Shown here piece by piece: positions 35,770 to 47,735 of a stretch of DNA of 64,000 nt. Under the pieces are notes generated by a model, which did not search any database, was not told the origin of the DNA, and saw only the letters and a list, made by a program, of their open reading frames with translations. The stretch spans positions 56,599,776 to 56,663,775 of the forward strand of contig OY829326.1 of the NCBI GenBank assembly GCA_963691655.1. The letters run 5' to 3'. The translations under genes and the position numbers were made by a program. Each line of letters opens with the position of its first letter. Positions within the stretch are counted from its first letter, which is position 1. This stretch comes from Toxonevra muliebris. Its lineage: Eukaryota; Arthropoda; Insecta; Diptera; Pallopteridae.

Positions 35770-36163
35770 TTAAAATTATGAAGCTCGTTTCTGCTTAAAT
35801 TAAGAACGATCGAATTTAATTTCAAGCAAATTCGAGCTAAAAATGTTTAAGAAGGATTTGCTAATTTCAAAGTTATTCAATCTTAACATTTTCAAGCCAA
35901 TTCATGCTTATTTTTAGACAAATTAATCTTAAATTTTTTAACATGCATCATCTTAAATTCACTCCAATCGAGTTTAATTTGGGCTTCGATAGTTTAAGCA
36001 ATTTCGAGCTTAATTCGAGCAGAATAATGCTTATTTTCAGACCATTTCGTTCTTAAAAATAATAAGTACTTTCATGCTAAAAATAAGAAAATTCGGTATT
36101 GATGCCAAATCAACTTCGTTTGAAGTTGAATTAAGCTCGGATGGGCTTGATTTTTTTCTCAGT
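35770..36163. repeat. Subterminal repeat region of the large element
   Basis: Many short words around CTTAA/TTAAG with flanking CGAG or AATTT, for example 'gcttaaattaagaac', 'gagcttaattcgagc' and 'ttaagctcgg'. They occur in both orientations and fill the last 390 bp before the CTCAGTG end. Similar words occur in the first 60 bp after the left end. Confidence 0.55.
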
Positions 36164-36165
36164 GT

Positions 36166-36574
36166 AGTTAGTAGTACAAGTATGTATATTACAGTGAGTC
36201 GATTTTGTAACCCCCATCATGACAACATTTTTTGAGAAAAGGGGATAAATACAAGATGTTTTGTATCATTTTGATTTTCCTTCGCTCGCATAGATTAAAT
36301 CCAATATAGGTTCGTGAACCGAAAGAACTCTTGTGCACAAAATTTCACCAAAATCGGGAAGACCATGGCGTTCCGGTATATGGCGTTCTCCTATTTTTCT
36401 AACCTTAGCTCCGGAGCCCACTTTGATATTTTTTATAGTATTCATATATATTTTTTAAGTAAAAATAGATCCCAAACTGAGCACACAAAAATTCAACACA
36501 GTTAGGTGGTAATAATTTTAAGTTTATGTTGTAATACTTTTCTGAAAGAATAAGGGGAAAGTTGAATTTATACC
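36166..36574. other. Spacer without a recognisable gene
   Basis: AT-rich flank of the large element. The frame at 36314-36505 shows no domain. Confidence 0.5.
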
Positions 36575-36870
36575 TGTATTGGAGCGCCATCTATGGACTC
36601 ACCGATTTTATTGAAATTTTGTATACCATATTTCCTGAGTATCTAAAAAATATTCAAAATGGGGTATTTTACCTTGTACTGGAGTGACATATATGGACCG
36701 AGCGATTATATTGAAATTTTGCACACCAAGATTTTTGGACCTAAAATATATTCAAACGGGGCTTCCCCGCAGCAAAACTCAGGGAAAACAAGAATTTTCT
36801 TTGTACTGGAGCGCCATCTATGGACGGTTCGATTTTGTTGAAATTTTCTATGCCAGGGTTTTTTTTGACC
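36575..36870. repeat. Diverged tandem repeat (GGAGCGCCATCTATGGA units)
   Basis: Three units start with ggag(c/t)g(c/a)cat at 36581, 36681 and 36808. Each is followed by a CGATT-TTGAAATTTT segment and a 'ttcaaa' segment. Unit spacing of about 100 and 127 bp shows indels. No coding evidence. Confidence 0.65.
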
Positions 36871-38926
36871 AAGAAACCAATTTTTTGCCTCTATTTTGAT
36901 CCAAAAAATATTAGAAAGGGAGCTCCAAAGGAAAAGTTAGTAAACATTTTATAAAACTAAAAAAGCAGGGGAACGTTTTTTTTAAAAAAAAAGTGATGCC
37001 AAACATTTTGTATTTACCCCCTCTTCCCAAAAAGCACTGTTATGAATGGGAGCTACAAAAGTTACTTGTATTTCGATTCAGTCTAATGTATATGTATATG
37101 AATGTGTGTTTGTTCCTGTATACAATAGTTAAGCTAAAAGTAGTATCAATTTCTATCTCGTGATATTTTCAATCCATTTAACTTCATCTTCTTTTTTTTC
37201 AGTATTTTTTTTTTTACCTCAGAACTTTTTTTCTCAATTAGATTTTTTGTACCTAGTTGTTGCTTAAATTATTGTTCAATGTTTACAATTTGGCCTCGCG
37301 TAGGTTCACATACATACACGTGCACACATGTATATAAAACCAATCATTGTTGTTGTCATTGGTCATGTGCACACACATTGAAATATATAAAGCTTTAAAA
37401 AGCCAGTAGAAGAAAAAGGAGCAGAGGTTAGAGGCAGCGGCAAAGGAGGATACACGTAAATTGGTTAATGTAAACAAAACTGTTAAATTGAACTAACTGT
37501 ACGTAGATTTTTTTTCTAAATTTTTCTTTCTTTTTCTCTTTTTTTTCGTTTGCTGCAGATTAAAAACTGTGGAACCGAATTTTGTTAGTATCAATTTTTG
37601 GTATATCCTGCGAAATCCACAGTGTTTTCTGTGCTCGAACGTTTTTTGTAACAAAGAACAAAATTGAAATTTGATTTTTCTATCTCTAGGAATTTGATTT
37701 GAAAATGTTTGTTTGAGCTTTAGCTTTGGCATACTACCCTACATACGCTGAAGGAAATGTTGTTTTTTAATCTTTGCCTACCTAATGGATCAGATTGGGA
37801 TAAATTTCCATGTGTGTTACAAAAAGTTTTTTTTTTTTACAAAGATTTGAAAGCATTTTTTGCCTTATACAGAAAAGTATTTGATGATCAGTAGGGAGTC
37901 GAAAAAAAGACAAAATAAAAGTTTTTGTTACCTATAGTTACCATTGATTTCAAAATTTCAAATTCCAGATTTTCGAATTTCTGACTACTAGTCGGTAAGG
38001 CCACAGTTTGTTTTGCTCAATAAATCTCTATGAAAAAACAAATATCAAAAGAGAACCAAACTACTGGCGGGTGTTTGTTTTGTTATAATTCTGAGAAATA
38101 CCGTTACTCATGTCTTCTCTCTCTCTCATTTGTTATTTACTCTCGCTTAAGCAATGATTTTTACAACGATGAATGCAATGCTTTGCTCAATGAGTGAATT
38201 TTAAAGGACTTCCGATGCTAATATTTTGGAATTGGCAAAACCAATTTTAAATCTGATAATTTTTTAATGTCGCTTATGAGAAAGAAAACGATAGCAATAG
38301 AAAAAATATTTGAAAAATCGTAAATAATATGGATAATAAATTTTATTTTGCCTTCTTTTCCGCTCTCTGATGATCAGCATTTTAAGCTATGAAATTGTGG
38401 TTTAATGTTTACTTTGATTTGGCAATATACGAACTGTCGCCAGTTGGTAAGGCCAAGTGCTTAGCCTTAGCCTTCCAATGGAGATAAAGTCGTATTCTAC
38501 TGCGCACTTCACGAACAATATTTTTATAGAATGCCTATTTAGCCGCGGTATTATCTTCATTGCTCGATTTTTATGCGGTGGGCTTGGGTTGGGGTGGTGG
38601 GATGGGTAAGTTAATTTATAAGGGAGGGATAAGGACTTCCACAATACATTAACTCTTTCATACTCAATGTTGCGTATGTGGCATAAATAAAATGTTTAAC
38701 AGATATTACTATTAACGCTATTTGTATTCGGTTTTGTTAGGTATTCTTCACGTTTGCTAATTGCCGAATATTTGAAATTTCTTGCTTAATTCATTTTTTT
38801 TTAATGTTTTGTCTTTGAAGTCCATCAAAAAACCAAGCAAAAATTTTAAGTAAAATCTTTTGCACTGTTTTTTATAAAATAATGCATAAAATTAGTGACC
38901 GGAAATTTTTTTTATCAAATATGTTT
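36871..38926. other. AT-rich stretch without a recognisable gene
   Basis: Poly-T runs near 37190-37215 and 37520-37550. A G-rich patch is at 38575-38640 ('ggttggggtggtgggatggg'). No domain-bearing frame. Confidence 0.55.
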
Positions 38927-39100
38927 ACAAAAGATAAGAGAATATGAAAATCAAAAAATTGGAGAAAAAGAGTTATCCAGTGGTTGTCATAGCTTCATAG
39001 CTATGTTTTTTTAACCTTTAATAAAGGACAAACAAACCAATGTAGAAGCAAGAAATTTGGTATCATGATTGTGGAAGACCTAAGTAACCATAATTTCACA
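38927..39100 (+). repeat. Dispersed repeat, copy 2 (matches intron 2 of the SAMD3-like gene)
   Basis: Similar to 33273-33437 ('acaaaagataagagaatatg', 'tttaataaaggacaaacaaa', 'taagtaaccataatttcac'). Same orientation. No target duplications were identified. Confidence 0.6.
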
Positions 39101-39210
39101 ATAAAAGGTTTCTCTCAAGCCCCCTTAAAATTCGCGCGTCAAAGGGTTAATATAAACTTTTATAGTGTTTCTCAGCGATAAAAGGAAAATATTCATTTTT
39201 TGAAATCTCG

Positions 39211-39467
39211 TTGTATGGGAGGAGGGCGTGGTTATGGGCGGTTTTGTTTTTGCACACTGGCATTGTATTGATATAACCAATTCCTGTATCAAAATTTGTA
39301 GCTATACAACGACTCCTTCCATTTTTATCCGACTTTGGTTGTATGGGAGGTGGGCGTGGCAGTATAATTTTAATTTTTGCTTCCTGACGATGTATTGAGA
39401 TAAGTAACATCTGTACCAAAATTTTTGACTCCACAGCGACTCCTTCTATTTTTGTCCTCTTTTTGTA
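39211..39467. repeat. Two 128-bp tandem units (TTGTATGGGAGGNGGGCGTGG)
   Basis: Units start at 39211 and 39339. Each begins 'ttgtatgggagg', contains 'gtattgaKataa' and 'taccaaaatttt/tatcaaaattt', and ends 'cgactccttc-attttt'. About 75 percent alike by eye. They abut the following non-LTR remnant. Confidence 0.7.
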
Positions 39468-40395
39468 TGAAGTTCAACCACTGTGCGACGTATGCTTCCT
39501 TGTGGGTTCCATTCAAGCGCCATTCTTGTGATGCTGTCGGAGGCTGGCTTTCTTAGGGTATCTTCTACCAACTTCCACTTTCTTCTTATTATCTGCATTG
39601 ATATTGGTTTCTCGTTGGCAATGAGCCAATGGTCTCCATTTTTTATTAGATTTGACCAGAATATTCTGCTTATAATCCGCAAACATTTGTTAATGAAAAC
39701 TTGTAATTTCTGTGTGGTGTTTTTTGAAATTACCCAGGTTTCACTTCCATATGTGAGGGTTGACTTTACATATACGTTGAATATTCGGATTTTCGTTCCT
39801 CTGGAAATCTACGAACTTCTCCATATTGGCTGTAATCTTCTAAACGCAGCTCTGGCTTTGTTGAGTTTGTTGTTTACATTTCCTTCTACTCCACCGTCTG
39901 GGGCCATCATGCTGCCTAAATAGCAGAATTTGTGCATGTGGTCAACAGGCTGGTCTTCTTTTGTGATGTGCTTATTGCTGACGTTATTAATTCGCAAGGC
40001 TTTGTATTTCTTAATGTTGATTTCTAGGCCCAAGTTGCATGCTGCTCTGATCAGATGGTCAGTTTTCGCTTGTTCGTGAACAGACACATATCATCTGCGA
40101 AATCCAAGTTTTCGAGTTGGGGGGTGGAGCTCCATGTTATGCCTCTTATTTCGGAGCTGTTTACCATAACTTTGTCTAGTAGTATTGCGAAGAGAAGGGG
40201 TGAAAGTGGGCATCCTTGTTTGACTCCTGTGTTGGTGGTGAAAGGCTCGCTAGTGTTGCCATTGCTAGCTCAGAGTCCTCGTACATCTCTTTAATAATGT
40301 TAATGACCTTCAGAGCGCCTCGCTTTCTTTGTAAAACTAACCATATTGCGCTACTCTTAATTGAATCAATTGAATGAGCAGCGTACATTAGGACC
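39446..40395 (-). pseudogene. Non-LTR 'endonuclease-reverse transcriptase' remnant
   Basis: Minus strand, 40395 to 39446, in several frames. Order: IDSIKSSAIW, VINIIKEMYEDSELA, GVKQGCPLSPLLFAILLD, LENLDFADDMCLF (the catalytic FADD, near 40085), GLEINIKKYKALRIN, FCYLGSMMAPDGG, KARAAFRRLQPIWRSS, LTYGSETW, FINKCLRIISRIFW, RRKWKLVEDTLRKP and ALEWNPQG. This is the 3' half of a family widely annotated as endonuclease-reverse transcriptase (RTE-like in my judgement). No RNase H. Frameshifts make it inactive; no endonuclease part is present. Confidence 0.8.
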
Positions 40396-40714
40396 AGAAA
40401 TATGACAGACTTATAGAATGTTTCTTTTGTCCATCAAGCGAGGGCGCTGCTTTTCAATTTCCTACTAAACCGCTAATAACATAACATTTTAGCACGAGTT
40501 GTTTATAGTTCTCATTCGCTTTTAAACCCACTCAACAATAGTGCTTTTTCAAACGAAGCATGACTTCCCGCAATTGGAAACCAATTCTGACAGTATTTTG
40601 CAATTTAAGAATCCCCTCTACATCTTTGGACAACAAAAAGGGCAAATTTGTATACCAAGTAAAACCTAATGCGATGAGTCTAGGGGTTTCTGCATCGACT
40701 TTTTTTTATTGGAA
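40396..40714. other. Spacer without a recognisable gene
   Basis: Short unassigned segment between the retrotransposon remnant and the degenerate array. Confidence 0.5.
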
Positions 40715-42055
40715 TTTTTTGGTCTAAATTTCAACAAAAGTTTGGTCTAAATTTCAACAAAAGTTTGGTCTAAAATTTCTTCTGATTTTTGGTCGGAATT
40801 CTGTTTGATTTTTTATCTAAATTTAGGTCTGGTTTTTGGTCTGACGGTACATCTGAATTTGGTCTAAATTCAGGTTTGGTTTGAAGTCTTAATTTGGATT
40901 GATTTTTAGTGTGATTTTATAGCTAAATTTTGTTTCGAGGTGGTCTAAATATTGGTTTTGAGTTTAGTATAAATTTATTTGATTTTTGTTTATTTTTTTT
41001 TTCGATTTTTATTTGAATTTAGTTTGATTTTTGGTCCAAGTCTTTGTCTTAATTTTGGTCTGAACTTATTTTGAATTCGATCTGTTTCTTGGTCTGCGGT
41101 TGGTCTGAATTTTATAAAGATTTGATGTGATTTTTGTTTTGAATTTGCAATGATTTTTGGTCTGTCGGAAGGTCTGAATTTCATCTGATTTCAAGTTTGA
41201 ACTTAGGTTGGATTTAAATGTAATTTTATATCTGAATTTGAATTTGGCCTGATATTTTTCGACTTTTTATTTGAATTCCAGTTTTTATTTGAATTTAGTC
41301 TGATTTTTTATCTGAATACTTGAGTGAATTTTGTCTGCAATGAAAGTCTTGTTTTTTTTTATTTCGATCTTGTTTCGATTTAATTTTTGGTATAAGTTTT
41401 GGTTTTATTTTTCCTTTGAATTTGATCTGAGTTCCGGTTAGGATTTTTAGTCTGTATTTGATTTAATATCTTGGGTGAGTTCTCACCTGAGTTTAGTTTG
41501 AGTTTCAGTCATGGTTTCGGCAAAAATTCCTTCTGATTTTTGGTCTGAATTCGGTTAGACTTTTGGTCTGAATTTTGATCTGAGTTTTTGTCTTAAATTT
41601 GGTCTTGATTTTTGTTATAATTTATGGTCTGAGCTTTAGTATGCTTTTAGACCGAGTTTTAGTCTAAATTTTGGTACAATTGTTGATATGAATTTTGGTC
41701 AACCTAAACTTCAGCTTGATTTTTTGCGTGAGTCTTTGTTGGATTTGTGGTCAAAATGTCATCTGAATTTTGGTATGCGTGAGTTTGGGGTGAGTTTTAG
41801 ACTGAGTTTAGGTCTGATTGTTGCTTTGAATTGGGTCTAAATTTTGGTTTGGATTTTAATCTGCTTTAGACTAATTTTTGGTTTAAATTTTATTTGAATT
41901 TTGGTCTGTATTTGGGGTGAGTTTTAGTCTAAGCTTAGATTTGCTTTTTTGCTCTAAATTTTGGTTGGAATTTTAGTCTCTTTGGGACTAATTTTGTCTG
42001 AATTTTCGGTCTTAATTTTAGTGTGAGTTTTGATCAAGATTTTGTTTTGTGATTT
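40715..42055. repeat. Degenerate short-motif array, copy C (longest)
   Basis: About 1.34 kb of diverged TTTTGGTCTGAATT-type units, in the orientation of copy A. The first part is almost regular ('aaaagtttggtctaaatttc' repeated with a 23-base step). Further on, units drift in length and sequence. Confidence 0.75.
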
Positions 42056-43774
42056 GACAATAAAGTTAAGTTACTAAAATGCTCGTAATTTTAAATGAGA
42101 CCACATATATAAATTACATATCTTGTACTGCTGTATGAAAATGCCAACTTAACTTTGATTGAGAGCAAGAAATAGATGTTTCGTACATTAAAATTGCGCT
42201 ATAAGTAAGCGAGAAATGTTGACAATTTCGTTATTGATAGCAACGCAGAACGACACAACCTAACTAATGTCTGCAACAAAGCTACAACATTAAAATCAAC
42301 AAAATTGTTATTTACTAAAATTACTACGACTACAACAACAACGACTTCAACTTCTACTACAAGCTGCGGTTGGAAACAATATACTACTATTAAATACTAC
42401 TATCCTACTACTATTTTTTTTTATTTTAATGTACTACTTCCACTTCACGCACACACGCATACACAAATAAACATACATATAAAATAAAAACCGCATAATT
42501 TGCATTTGACACTTTTGCTGGCAGTAACAGCAAAAACAAATAAACAAAACGCACTACTGTTGTTGCAAGTTGCTAGTTATTATTATTGTTGTTGTTCCAT
42601 TGTTGACATTTAATCGTGCAAGCATCATCATTAGTGCCAACAATGTCTTGCGTTTTTTCTCCCTCTCTCTCTCTCTCTTTTTATTGGTTGTGCTTGGAAT
42701 ACAAACGTTGACAGCACTCACACACTTCCACTCATACACTTACACACTTATACGTACATATTCGCACACTAGCAGCTAAGATAAATATTTAATGAGAGTC
42801 GAGAGCGCGCAAAAAAAAAAAAAAAACAAATAAAAAAGCAACCACAAAAAAGTACAAAAGTACGATAAAAGGATAAATGATAAGCTAAGTAAGGAAAAAA
42901 ATTTGTAAATTATATGCACATAAAATAGTGGAAGGAAGATGTAGTCAAGAAAAAGTAGAAGGAGTAGGAAAGACACGCCAGGAATACGACGCTTATATCT
43001 ACCTAGATTTTTTTTCTCTTTTCTCGGTGTGGTTTCTGGTTTGGTTGCTGTTGCTATTGTTGTTGTTGTTGTTGACAACGCAATACAAAAGTGCCGCTTT
43101 AATTTATAGCAGCAACATTGAGTTTTTATTATGGTCGTCATTGATGAAGTTGAAACAGTAGGTAAAAGAAGAACAAGAAAAAGAACTACAACTACCTAAC
43201 GTAGCAATATAAAAATGGAAAGTACTTATTGTGGTTTTTATAAAATTTTGTAATAAAACTTGTAGGTGGACGTAAGGCGGCGAGGTAGTGCTAGAGGAAA
43301 GTGATTGTTGACGCTTGAGAAATATGTTAATGATAGTTGAATTGACTGTTAATTAAGTAGAATATGTGAGTGATTTATATTTGTGTGTATGTACATATAT
43401 TCGTATGCGGATTGGAGTTAAAAGTTTATTACTTTTTACCTTTTTAGTGGCACCTTGAGTATTTATACAATGTTGTTTCATATATTTACCTGCAGAGGTA
43501 TGTGAATTTGTAAAGATTTTTCCTTGGAACAAAGTCAGCTTTGTTAATGATATAACCAAATCGGAGAAAATCAGAAACCTTTAAAGAGGAGTGACAAAAA
43601 AATAGGGATGGGAAAAACCGATCTTGGAACTTGTCTACAAATATCGATACTTTTGGAAATGGAAAGCTTAACGATATTATCGACAAAAATCGATACATAC
43701 TGGCGTTGACTTAATTAAAACTTAGCATTTTTTTTAAGGAACAACATCTTCTTCGAAATAATTGTTTGAATGAA
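42056..43774. other. Microsatellite-rich stretch without a recognisable gene
   Basis: ACT/CAA-type triplets at 42320-42420, GTT triplets near 42560-42605, (CT)n at 42661-42680, CAC/TACA runs at 42715-42775, poly-A near 42810-42826, and (GTT)n near 43045-43075. The frames here are translations of these repeats. A block near 43610-43700 ('aaatatcgatacttttgg', 'atcgacaaaaatcgatac') holds paired ATCGATA words. Confidence 0.55.
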
Positions 43775-44045
43775 CAATCGCTGCATCAACATCAACGGCA
43801 AAGCCGAACATCCATGGATCCAAGCTCATGCTGTGTATTTGGTGGGATATGAAAGGTGTCGTGTATTATGAGCTGTTGAAACCGAATGAAACGATCACTG
43901 GCGACCGCTACCGACTAGAGTTGATGCGTTTGAGCCGAGCATTAAAGAATAAAAGGCCAGAATATGAGAATAGACACGACGAAGTTATTCTTCAGCACGA
44001 CAATGCTCGGCCGCATTTTGCAAGGCAAGTAAAAACATACTTGTG
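43775..44045 (+). pseudogene. Mos1-like mariner transposase fragment (internal)
   Basis: Reads (A)STSTAKPNIHGSKL, MLCIWWDMKGVVYYELLKP, ITGDRYRLELMRLSRALK, KRPEYENRHDEVILQHDN and ARPHFARQVKTYL, then breaks off. It is closely related to the copy at 2212-3426 and contains the segment deleted there (between GVVY and ALK). The first and third catalytic positions and both terminal repeats are missing. Confidence 0.9.
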
Positions 44046-44908
44046 CGTTGTGTAGCTAACGATGCTAGGGGCGCTGGCTGTAGCGCTGCTGTGCGAATTG
44101 TATGTATTTGTGGTGGGGTGTGTGCCTCTATTTTGCAGTGTATCCGGTTATGTTGCTTTCTGTCCGCCGTTTTTCATCTACCATCCACGTCAATCAGCAA
44201 GCTACAACACATCATGAACGGAAGTAAGATCTGGAGTTTTCCTCACTTTGTTCGTTACCGGGTCACTTTGATACGCCTGTCACTGAGATGGGGTTTACTA
44301 CTGGGCTATGTCTGCCACTGGGTCATTGTTACACTACTGACTACTCACGCGCACGTCTTTCCTTTAGCAGCTACCCGCACAACTAGAGTTGTTGTCGCAA
44401 CGAGAGCTATCAGCACAATGACAACGAATTCTGCTTTATTCGCTTATTTATTGGCAGTTCCTCCTCATCGCCGCAGTCGCGACTAGAAAGTATGATGTTG
44501 TATTTTTGTTGCTTTCTTGCTACTGGTCGTTTCGTGGTGGTGTGATTTATATGCCGTTATATTTGTGTGCGATGCTGATGGCATGATCTGTTGTTGTTGT
44601 TCTGCGTTTTGGCATTTTTATACACTTTTGAAGATCGTAAAAGTACTATAATTGCAAGCGGTGATACTGCGGTGTGCTCGAAATGGAAACAGGATCGAAT
44701 TTAGTATTAAACTACTGAATTTTGCAAGCCTGCTCAACAGACGTACCTACCACATAACTCTGAAGCCAAAACATCGGAAAATTTTGACGCTTCCCTAATA
44801 AAATTAAAGTTGAGAAATACGCTCGAAAGAAACGTTAACAGCGGTGCCGGAAAGGGCAAGATTTTGCTTCATTCGCAGCCAACATGTGTGTGGGTAATGT
44901 GTGGGTAA
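44046..44908. other. GC-richer unassigned stretch
   Basis: 44046-44640 is less AT-rich than its surroundings. It contains a 147-codon plus-strand frame (44043-44486) that starts inside the mariner fragment and shows no domain, so I do not call it a gene. Confidence 0.4.
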
Positions 44909-45786
44909 TGAGAATGGGAATTTAGTGACTAAATTTCACTCTTCACTATTTTTAGTGCCAATGTGAATAAAGCTCCATTATCACTAATCGTTTAGTAGCT
45001 GTGGGCATCAGGTTCCACTATCCTTAAACCTTTTTTTGTAGTGAAAATAAAAACCAACTACCACTAATTCTTTAGTGATAGTGGAAAAAAAATCACATAA
45101 CCACAAAATGTTCGTTGGAAGTGGAAATTAAATTCAACTACCATTAAACGTTTAACGGTAGTGAAAATTAACCTCAACTACAACTAAACTAATGGAACTT
45201 AAACTTCACTATGATTAAACGTTCAGTGTTAAGGGCACAGAGTTCAATGGACAACTTAGTGGAAGTGAAAATTAAATTTCAATAAGGTGTTAAGATGATC
45301 ATTCGAAAGCCTTATACAAATATTAACTGAATAAGTGAGAAAATAAAGACAATTTTTCCCATTTATCATCGATGGCTTGATATCGAACCGAGGAAACTTG
45401 AGTGTATGTAGCAGACTAGGGATTCAGTGACCAAATTTTGATTTTTACTACCACTAAACCTTTAGTGGTAGTGGAAGTTAAATCACAGTATCACTAACCG
45501 TAGTGGACATCATATTCTACTACCACTAAGCGTTTAGTGTTAATTGGGTTTGGTGTCCACTATCACTAAACATATAGTGGTAATTTTTTTTTCACTACCA
45601 CTGAACATTTGGTGATAGTGGGATTTTATTTTCACCACCACTTAAAGTTAAGTGGTAGTGGAATATGATGTTCATTATCAGTAAATATGTATTGACAGTG
45701 AGATTTTATTTTCAATACCACTGAAGATTTAGTATTACTGAAAACTATAGTGTAACCAAAATTTAGTGGCTTTATCCCAAATCTGA
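44909..45786. repeat. Array of near-palindromes (CCACTA-CACTAAACGTTTAGTG-TAGTGG)
   Basis: About eighteen near-palindromic units of the type CACTACCACTAAACG/CGTTTAGTGGTAGTG lie at roughly 40-60 bp steps, split by a non-repetitive segment at about 45290-45425. The flanks carry a 7-bp direct repeat TGGGTAA (44902-44908 and 45787-45793). The outer sequences are loosely inverted (tgagaatggga versus tcagatttggga), so the array may be one transposable unit. Confidence 0.65.
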
Positions 45787-45803
45787 TGGGTAACATTTAT
45801 AGT

Positions 45804-46115
45804 CCATACACATTGACGACAGCAGCTACACGAACACACGACTACGAAATTCTATCGGTTACAACTGTCGCCTTGTAGTCAGCTACTAAACACAAAGGAA
45901 TCGGCACCACCTACAGCAAACACAGCCAAAACAACAAAAACAAACTCTCTTCCCTCTCTCTTTGGCGCTTGTCAAATTAGAAATAGGTTTAAAATTGGCT
46001 ACACCCACAATTGTGGTCTGTGGTCGTGTCGTCGCAATAATAATCGTCTCCAACAGAACATGTTTTTATAATTTGACAGATGTAGTTGTGTAGCTGCCGT
46101 CGTCAATGTGTATGG
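45804..46115. mobile_element. 312-bp MITE
   Basis: Terminal inverted repeats of about 28 bp with one mismatch: CCATACACATTGACGAC at 45804 and its complement ending at 46115, each followed inward by a '(a/g)gcagctacac' segment. No coding capacity. Target duplication is not clear. Confidence 0.7.
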
Positions 46116-46339
46116 TGCAATAGAAGACTTACTTTCAGAAATAATAGTATGCAATAAATACTGTAAATCATTCTTTTTTCAATTTGACAAATTTTGATAG
46201 GCTAAAAATGATTTTGGAACGTTTTTGGTAGGAAAAAAAATTCTCATTGGCAACACACCTCACAAGTTTGACTTCATATTTGTTGGTAAAGTAGAGCTAA
46301 GGTTAAATGTAGCAAAAGAGAATGCTGGCATGCAAACAA

Positions 46340-46340
46340 A

Positions 46341-46376
<36 letters not shown>

Positions 46377-46378
46377 AA

Positions 46379-46438
<60 letters not shown>

Positions 46439-46497
46439 AAGAGAGAGAGAAAGAGAGCGAGAGAAAGAGAAAGAGAGAGAAAAAGAGAGAGTGGAGA
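46340..46497. repeat. (GAGAGAAA)n purine microsatellite
   Basis: About 158 bp of GAGA/GAAA. Both long open frames over it (Arg/Glu-Lys on plus, Ser/Leu on minus) are artefacts of the repeat. Confidence 0.95.
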
Positions 46498-47735
46498 GCA
46501 CAGCTTTTACAGTAATGTAAAATTCCATTCTACTTTCTGCTGACTTACTTGGACAAGCAAAATAAAAATCGTATGAGTGAGATATGAATAAGCAAAGAAG
46601 GGAATTTCCTCCCTCGATTTCAGATCGCCTATATTGACTGTAATGCCTGGTTTTTACTATGGCAAACTCAATCAAGTTACCAATTTCATATTGAAAATTC
46701 TCCCTTTCTCTCTGGCATAGAGAAAATCACGCATTAGTCTAAAAACTTAACTTGAACCAACAGAAATTTTGCAACTAAAAGCTAAGAGGTTTCGACTCAG
46801 GCTTAACTATTTAAAAATAATAGCGTATGTCTCCCTCTGCATCTCTTGAAACATTGATAAACTTACCACCCTAAGGAGCGTTTTCCTATGTCCGGTTAAG
46901 CACTAATCCTAACTCTAATTCTCGGTTAGTAGTAAAAGTTAGTTCTGATTAGTGATTAATCGGGCATCAAGAAAATGGCCCTTAAACTTAGTCATAAAAA
47001 GCACCATAATTTCTACCACTATTTAAAGCTGAAGTAGGTTAGAATTAAATGGGAATAGAAAAATTCTAAGTTGACAGATAACTATCATGTATGATGTGAC
47101 CATGACTGCAAGAAAAACGAAAGGGTTGGTGCAGCGTTTTATAGAGAAACCCAATAATGTTTTCACGTGTTTCGATTGTCGAAATCTGTATCTACTGCAG
47201 TGCATAAGAAAGATTTCCCTTTTAAAAGTGGCATTTATACAAATATGTAGAACTTTAAATTCATAGTGCTAATAAATTATTTAACTTGATTCAAATTGAA
47301 GTGCACTAAAGAAAAATTCGCAAAAACGAAACCGCCTCTCGAGAATGCCCTTGATCTCGTTATGTGCTGCTGAAGCTGTCATATGTTCACTGAAGTATTG
47401 TATTATATATATGTATATATATATATATATATACATATATATGTATCAAGTAAATGTGTCACTTAAATACATATAGATAGGCAAAACTTCTCGTTGCATT
47501 CTGGCGCGTTTTTTTTTAGTATTTCATTCCGATTTTTTGTAATAATCTTTTCTACTATTCTTTTTTTTTTTTGTAGTGAGAAATTAAATGAAACAGAAAA
47601 AATTATGCGACATTTAAATTATGTTAAAATGTGCGACGTATGCCATGCCAATGAAAAAAAAAATAAAAATTAAATAAATAATTTTAAAATAAAAAGAGAA
47701 TGTCATGTTGTGCATATTAAATACGTGTATAGTTA
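46498..47735. other. AT-rich stretch without a recognisable gene
   Basis: Includes an AT/ATGT microsatellite at 47403-47446. No domain-bearing frame found. Confidence 0.6.

Larger units (their letters stand above)
30184..36163 (+). mobile_element. 5,980-bp CACTGAG-bounded gene-carrying element (CACTA/EnSpm-like?)
   Basis: The left end CACTGAGCCAAAA (30184) and the right end ...TTTTCTCAGTG (36163) are inverted, and both are bordered by TA (30182-30183, 36164-36165). A subterminal word, TTAAGCACGA on the left (30211-30220, with an inverted copy at 30236-30245) and TTAAGCTCGG on the right (36131-36140), is shared. Many CTTAA/TTAAG-centred words fill 35770-36150. Ends beginning CACT with subterminal repeats and a 2-bp duplication fit CACTA/EnSpm-type elements. 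No transposase core is seen, so the class is inferred. The interior carries the SAM/SAMD3-like gene and a C2H2 frame, both on the plus strand. Confidence 0.6.

Noticed and set aside
43610..43700. ATCGATA-paired block as a regulatory site cluster
   Set aside because: Such words are suggestive of boundary-type motifs in flies, but two imperfect pairs in AT-rich DNA are too weak to call.
44043..44486. A 147-codon plus-strand gene
   Set aside because: It starts inside the truncated mariner, has no domain and a Cys/Arg-rich random composition. Probably chance in a GC-richer patch.
44909..45786. A CRISPR-like array because of regularly spaced palindromes
   Set aside because: Units are diverged, spacers are not unique fixed-length segments, and the surroundings are a eukaryotic genome.
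46225..46675. Arg/Glu-rich (plus) and Ser/Leu-rich (minus) proteins
   Set aside because: Both are translations of the (GAGAGAAA)n microsatellite.
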